From Ulva prolifera (taxonomy: Eukaryota; Chlorophyta; Ulvophyceae; Ulvales; Ulvaceae), in assembly GCA_023078555.1 (NCBI GenBank), contig CM041196.1:2976001-3040000 (forward strand): a stretch of DNA of 64,000 nucleotides, read 5' to 3'. Below the pieces are notes generated by a model. The model saw only the letters and a list, made by a program, of their open reading frames with translations. It was not told the origin of the DNA and ran no database searches. Numbering within the stretch: position 1 is the stretch's first letter; each line of letters opens with the position of its first letter. Of the stretch, positions 58,368-64,000 are shown piece by piece. Both the position numbers and the translations under genes were made by a program.

Positions 58368-61300
58368 CTACACGCTGACAAGCGGCCGCGGTGCCGGCGG
58401 CGGCGGCGGCGGCACGCGATCCGCCGGATTCTCCTGCGGCGTGTACACCCCGGCAAACCCTGGAGCCCCCCGCGAGACGTCTGTCGACGGCCCGAGCTTG
58501 AAGGCATTCGGGCGGCCGTTGCGGCACACGCGGGCGCGCATGAACGCCGTGCCCCGCGCATTGAGGCACTGCGTGTGCTGCACGGACTGAGTGTGCACCG
58601 CCGCAAACAGCAGCGGCACGGCAAAGTTGTTCTCCAGCGACACGACGGTCGTGTTGCGGCCGCGTGCGTCCTGCGGGAAGTCGTCATTCATGGGGTTCCA
58701 CAGCAGGGCGCCATCGATGGAGTTGACGTCGGGGGCGTCCTGTATCGCGACACGCACGGAGCAGGCGCCGTCGCCCGGCGCGGGGCAGGAGGCTCCGCGG
58801 TGCCACGTGCGCGTATAAGTGCGGTTGTTGTAGCCGATGATGAAGGGCCGCGTGGGGAAGAGGCCAGCGACGTGGCCGCCGAGGAGGTAGCGAGCCTGCT
58901 CCCCGGCAAAACACTGCAGGCCTGCACACAGCCGCCTCAAGTCTCAACTCGAGGGTGGCAAATCGTGCGTGCGTTGGGAGATCTGATCGCAATCTGCGCA
59001 CCACCTCAAGCCCCTGCAAGAGGCTGGCTTGCAGAGCTTGCCCTGCACGAGGCTGAGACAGAACGGCTCGAATGCGAAACGAGGTCAGCTGGCATTGAGG
59101 AAAGAGTCAAACAACAGGCCCGACGCCCCCGGACCAAAACTATCTGCCCATGCTGCAGTCGTGTGCGTAACCTCATCGCCGGCGCGGCATGCATGCACGT
59201 AGTGCGGCACCGCACCTCTGACCATCGCGAGGTCATCCGCCAGGAACTGCGACTCGCGGGCGCTGTGCACGTACAGCGCAGCCATCGCGGCGGCGCCGGC
59301 CGTCGAGCCGAGGTGCGGCGTGCCAGGGAAGAAGGCGCGACCGGCGCGCGTGTACTGCACCGCCTCGTCATCGCACAGCCAGTCCCAGAGGAAGGACTGC
59401 GCGGCGGTGTGGTACTGTGCGTCCTGCGTGAGAGTCGCGGCGTGCGTGACCGCGAGGTTGGTCATGTAGTCCCACGACAGCCCCGGGAAGTCGAGCTCGG
59501 CATACCTGCACAGCACGCAGCATGGCTGTCGAAACCAGGGCTACTCGGCAGACTCTCCTCATGCGCAAGCTGCGCCAGATCACGGAGCTCGATCACACTT
59601 TGAGTTGTCAACGTCCTCTGAAGGGTACTGCTCAGCACATCCAGATGTACTTCACCACACTCTCACGTGCACAGCAGGCACAGCAGGCACAGCAGGCACA
59701 GCGTGTGTGTGTCTGACCAGTGAGACATGGCAGGCTGTCGCTGACAGCCTCAGGCCGCATGCCAGCTCATGCATGTGCCGGATGCACGGTTCACCACGGC
59801 GGCGGCTGAGGCGCAGGGCGGAGCAACGCTGCTATGGCAATATCAAACGCCACCACTGTGCCTCGTACTCTGTATGCGCTGCAAGACACACGGGGCTGGA
59901 GGCGCAGTCGTGGTACCATCTCGGAAGGGCGGAGCTGCAACGCAGCATGCATGGGCAGTCAGGAGCTGCGGTCCCGAGGAGCATGGGCAGTCGTTCATGT
60001 GCTAGATACGAGGCATGCGGCGGCATCTGGGCGGCGGCATCTGGGCCTGAAGTGAGGTTGTCAACGGCCAGAGGCCAGAGAGTGGGGCGCACGAGAGACT
60101 CATCGTGACGGACATCGCATCCTGGTAGTAGGTCTGGTTGAAGGTGCGGAAGCCGGCGGTGGAGGCGCGGTACATCCACGTCGACGCCCAGAACAGGTCA
60201 TCTCCGTACCTCGCCGTGGGGTACAGCTCCTCGATCCCGGCGCTGGCCGCGGAGCCATTGAAACCCTCCTGGTATAGGCCCGGCGAGAACATTGCACTCT
60301 GGAACAGCCGATGTGCCTTGTCCACCTGCAGGCGTCACCAGCGGCTCATCGGGCGCAGCTGGCGCCACAGTAGACATGCGCACAGCTAGCATCAGGCCTC
60401 GCGTGAGCAATGGCACTCGGCCAGCGCTAAGGAAAGCCGTAATTGTGGCTTCTGCGGGGTTTCTCGCTGCATCTCTGGCATGCCACGGTGCTGCCAACAC
60501 CATCTCCAGGTGCTTGATAAACCTCGGGGCTACCAAGCAGCGCACAGCGATCACAAAGACTCGTGTTGAGCGTGTATTCAGGCTTCAGTCGAGGGCCGAC
60601 ATCGCACGGTCGAGATCGCACGCAGTCGGCCTTCTGCCAAAGGGACATGCCGTGCCGGTGGGTCTGACCGAGTTTAGCGGTGGAGTGGGAGGCGCAGGCT
60701 GCCGCTGAGTGTACAACCAGCAGAGCTGAGCCCGAAACTCACGCTTCGCGCCTCCAGAGCACCGGCTACGGCTTCAGGGTGCTGTGAGGCCGCAAACGTT
60801 GTGGCCCCCGCGTCCGAAGCAGCGCATGCGGAGCAAAACAGCATGCTCTGCCCTTGAGGGGGGGAGGCGTGCGCACCATAGTCTTCGCGATAGTGCGGTC
60901 GATCTCCCCGTACTGCTGCAGCGCGAGCGCGCCGGCAGTGACCGCGGCGACGACCTGCGCCGCGAGGTCCGACGGGGACTCTGCCAGCCGCATGATGCCG
61001 ACGTCTGCGCCAATGCCGCGAAACTCGGTGACGTCCTCCGGGCGATTCCAGCTCTTCCTCTGCTCGAGCATGTTGCCAACCTACGAACCGCCGTACGCAT
61101 CAGGTTTGAAGACTCGGAATTGGCTGGCGCAGCACAAGGAGGCGATGAGGCATGCATGCATGTGGTGGCAAAGCGAAGTGCGATGCCTAGGCCCCCGGCC
61201 GGAGGCGCCGTGCGGATCACGGGCGAGACGCAGGTGCCGCATGCATGATACAGTCCAGGTTTCGTAAGGACTTGCCGGCTCACGCGCAGCAGCAGAACTG

Positions 61301-64000
61301 GGCTTCTTGCACGTGTGGGACATCGTGATATTCCGCATGATTGCACACATGCAATTCCGTGCGTGTGGACACGACAGCCGCTGCAGTGGGCCACTCTGCC
61401 ATTGAACCCCACCCCCGACTATCGTGCGCGCCGGCGTTGAGGCAGAGAGTCTCGCACCACATAGACGAGCTGGTCATTGCCGGAAGACTGCAGCCGTGTC
61501 GGATCAAGGTCATCTTGCAGCGGAGTCACAACATACGCCTCCTGCATGTAAAGTGCGCCGTGCAGCAGCAGCGCGGTCGCGTCCGCCTGCAGCTCCGGCG
61601 CCGCTTGCCAGAAGTCCGGGTACTCCAGCATCGCCCACGCGAGCATCGACGTCGTCACCGCGACCGTCCACGTCAGCTTCACCGGCCCCGCCTCTCCCTC
61701 CGTGTAGAATCCCCCAGACAAATCCACCGTCTTGAAGAACTCATCCACACGGTCCGTCACGGCGCCCTGGGTGGCGTTGGTGAACGTGATTTGTACTGCC
61801 GAGAACTGCCGGCCAGAGGTGGCGCGCCAGCCGACCGGGAACCCTGCTGGGATGCTGCCGGAGCGCTCAGCGTTGAGGAAGCGCAGGGCGAGGCGGCCGG
61901 CGCGCGCGTAGTCTACGCGGCGTGGGAACAGCAGCGGGATGAAGCCAAGCGCAGCCGCGGAGGCGGCGCCGGAGGCCAGCATGCAGAGCGTGCAGAGGCG
62001 GGAGAAGGCCGGGCCGCGGCCGAGGCGCTCACGCGCAAGGAGGAGCAGCGGCGGCGCCGCGTTGATCGCGACGAAGCAGAGCGAGAGCGCGCTCGGGACG
62101 TCAGCGGCCGCGCGCAAATGCATGCAGCCACCGGCAAACGCAACGGCAGACAGCAGCACAATGGCGATGGGCCAGCGGGGGGGCTTGAGGGTCCGTGGTT
62201 GGGCGAGGCCGGCGCGGCCACGGGTGCCGGTGAACGGAGTCCCGGTGGCGGCCTGGAGGGTGGTGAGTGAGGCTGCCTTGAGGTCGGGCCACCAGAAGAT
62301 GGAGGCGGCAACGCGGGACAGCCAGAGCGCTCGCAGCTGCTCCAAGCTGCGGCAGCGGAGGAGCAGCGCGGCGCGGAGGAGGTAGTGGCCGGCCATCGCG
62401 GCGACGACGGCCTCGGAGAAGTGCACCGGGAAGGCCCCGGTGATGAGGTGCACGATCGGCACGAGCGTGAAGACGAGCGCCCACAGGCCTGCACACCACC
62501 AGTGGCCACACATAAACAATAAGCCAGGTGTTGTGGTACATCTGTGCGCAATCTTTCCCGGTACATTGGAGTATATTCCAATGTATCCCGGAATATCATA
62601 CATTCGGTTCTAAAGCTAAATCTGCCGCTATGGCATGCCCCATGCACTGCTTGCGGCCAGTGAGTCGTAGGGACTGAAACTGTGCAGGAAGCGCGGGGCA
62701 GGGGGGGGGGCGGACTGGAGGCGAGGGCCTGGAGGCAGCGGCCAGCGTAGGCTGCGCGGTCCAGGGGCCTGAGGCCGGGCTGCAGCAGCGGGCACCGGCG
62801 CGACCAGAACGTCTGCCAGCGGCCGCAGGAGCGGCGGTAGTGCGCGTCCATCACGGTGGCCACCTCCGTGGCGGCGGACATCTCCTCGGGGGCGCCGCCG
62901 ACCGTGGCAGCCTCCGCAGCGTACACGCTCCCCCACCCGCGGCTCCTCTGCATGGCACCAGCCCCGCGTTGCAAGGCCCATCAGTACAGCACAGGTCTGC
63001 AGGTCTTACCTGGGTGTAAGTCCGACGGGTGGAGCGACTGAGCAGCCCGATACTACTGCACGCGTCTCGTTGTGGCGCGATGTGCACTTGGCTGCATCGC
63101 GGGGACGAAAGCAGGCCAGGCGCATGCATGCTGTCGGCGAGGCTGGTGCGTGTCACAAGGACAGCAGCCACGCAGCAGCTCATTTCACGCGGGGGCGGTG
63201 CCGAGTGCGCACCAGGAGCATGCTCAGTTCCCAGTTCTCGTCGAGAGTGCGCATCGGGAACCCGCCGACCTGTCGCAGTGCGCTAGCCCGCAGCAGCAGC
63301 CCGCTGTCCATATCTGCGGAGGCAGCCCCTGGCGCGCCCATGCTGCGGGGCGCGCTGGCCGTGGCTGTGCCAAAGATGGCGCAGGTGCCACCACAGGTGC
63401 GGGGGAACGCCGCCGCACCGATGCCGTCGTCGTGGTCGATATGGCGCAGCAGCGTGGTGAAGAAGGAAGGGGGCAGCGTGTCGCCAGTGGACACGGCGGT
63501 CACGAGGTCGCCGGCGCTGACGGTCGCCTCGCCGCCGCCCGCGTTTGCGTCGGCGTGGTAGATCGCTGATAGCGCGAAGTTCAGCATCTCGGAGCGCGAA
63601 TTGATCACCTGCAATGCAGAGCCTGCGTCGGCGCACTAACAGGCAGCTTGGGGGCCACAGCCACGATCACATGCGCCTGCATTTTATCCTGCGGGCGGGG
63701 GATGTTCAGCTCAGAATCTGGAGTACCGTGGAGTTGGAAGGCCCGATGGGGGCGGTGATGGCTGTGACCGCATCGCCCAACTCGGAAGCCACGTCCACCG
63801 CCACGCTCCGCCCGCGCTCATGCACCGCATCACACGCATGCTCCTCGTCAAGCAGGTACAGCCGGACTTCACAGCCGTCAGGCAGCGCAGCTTCATGGAG
63901 GGAGGCCACCGTCCGCCGCACACTCTCCACGCTGCCGCCGCAGCACGGGACCAGCACGCGCACGGTGTACCCCCGCCGCAGCCCGCACTTGCGGGATACA
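58368..64000 (-). CDS. Cellulose-synthase-like GT2 fused to GH9 cellulase-like domain (5' partial)
   Basis: Eight phase-consistent exons: 64000-63727 (runs off the window), 63608-63213, 62947-62716, 62488-61458, 61080-60877, 60325-60093, 59505-59199, 58913-58368; about 1,073 residues seen. The GT2 part has YTVRVLVPCCGGSVESVRRT, EVRLYLLDEE, SRSEMLNFALSAIY, VSTGDTLPPSFFTTLL, TLDENWELSML, SVYAAEAATVGGAPEEMS and SCGRWQ. About five membrane segments follow (first LWALVFTLVPIVHLITGAF). The GH9 part has YARAGRLALRFLNAERSG, PVGWRAT, DLSGGFYTEGE, SMLAWAMLEYPD, SWNRPEDV, ARYGDDLFWASTWMYRA, FPGLSWDYM, ARYLLGG, FIIGYNNRTYTRTWHRGAS and SLENNFAVPLLFA, then a short Pro-rich end. An odd number of membrane spans would put GH9 outside the cytosol, where a glucan would emerge. 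Catalytic motifs are altered in both halves. Confidence 0.88.
59671..59703. repeat. Short tandem repeat, about three copies of CACAGCAGG
   Basis: Nine-base units AGCAGGCAC lie in the intron between exons 60325-60093 and 59505-59199 of the GT2-GH9 gene. Confidence 0.8.

Noticed and set aside
58230..59603. 457-codon open frame on the plus strand
   Set aside because: It is the antisense of the GH9 exons, and its His/Arg-rich translation matches no family.
61341..62270. 309-codon plus frame
   Set aside because: Antisense of the membrane/GH9 exon 62488-61458, rich in Arg and Gln, no motif.
1..64000. tRNA, rRNA or other RNA genes
   Set aside because: No cloverleaf-like or rRNA-like stretch was noticed by eye; a covariance-model scan would be needed to exclude them.

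Overview
The window looks like nuclear DNA of a green alga. Genes are split by short introns, most of which start GTGCG or GTGTG and end TGCAG. A chloroplast ribosomal protein (uL22c) carries its own targeting extension. TGTAA, the chlorophyte poly(A) motif, follows two stop codons. Coding parts are GC-rich and Ala/Pro/Gly-rich, spacers are closer to 50% GC, and TGCATGCA palindromes are common. A trebouxiophyte such as the Coccomyxa/Trebouxia group fits best; this is inference, because no marker gene settles it. Exon borders were placed by hand from protein continuity, GT..AG sites and matching codon phase.

Layout. 1.4-4.3 kb: a small unknown protein (minus) and phosphoserine phosphatase (plus). 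5.4-8.7 kb: sphingosine-1-phosphate lyase (minus). 10.2-10.7 kb: a PAP2 lipid phosphatase (minus). 12.0-27.9 kb: one giant gene (minus, about 22 exons, about 2,740 codons) with a low-complexity N-terminal half, a helical middle and a C-terminal protein kinase domain. 28.8-34.1 kb: a divergent pair sharing a 411-base promoter region, plastid ribosomal protein uL22 (minus) and a MOCS3/UBA4-type E1-rhodanese (plus). 35.3-38.2 kb: a methyltransferase joined to riboflavin kinase (minus). 39.1-41.9 kb: a protein kinase with a predicted C-terminal membrane anchor (minus). 43.3-43.7 kb: fragments of an unrecognised gene (minus). 44.2-55.0 kb: a second giant gene (minus, at least 14 phase-consistent exons, at least 2,120 codons) of unknown function with repeated beta-rich segments. 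55.7-57.8 kb: an unrecognised gene (minus). 58.4 kb to the end: the 3' part of a gene encoding a cellulose-synthase-like GT2 domain, about five membrane segments and a GH9 cellulase-like domain in one chain (minus).

The GT2-GH9 chain is the best candidate for an undescribed system. It would join the two activities that land plants keep apart as CESA and KORRIGAN. Its catalytic motifs are altered in both halves, so it may be a divergent or non-catalytic wall protein. The methyltransferase-riboflavin kinase fusion is the second candidate. The other genes are housekeeping (serine, sphingolipid, lipid phosphate, cofactor sulfur transfer, plastid translation) or signalling. They show no operon-like logic beyond the divergent uL22/MOCS3 pair.
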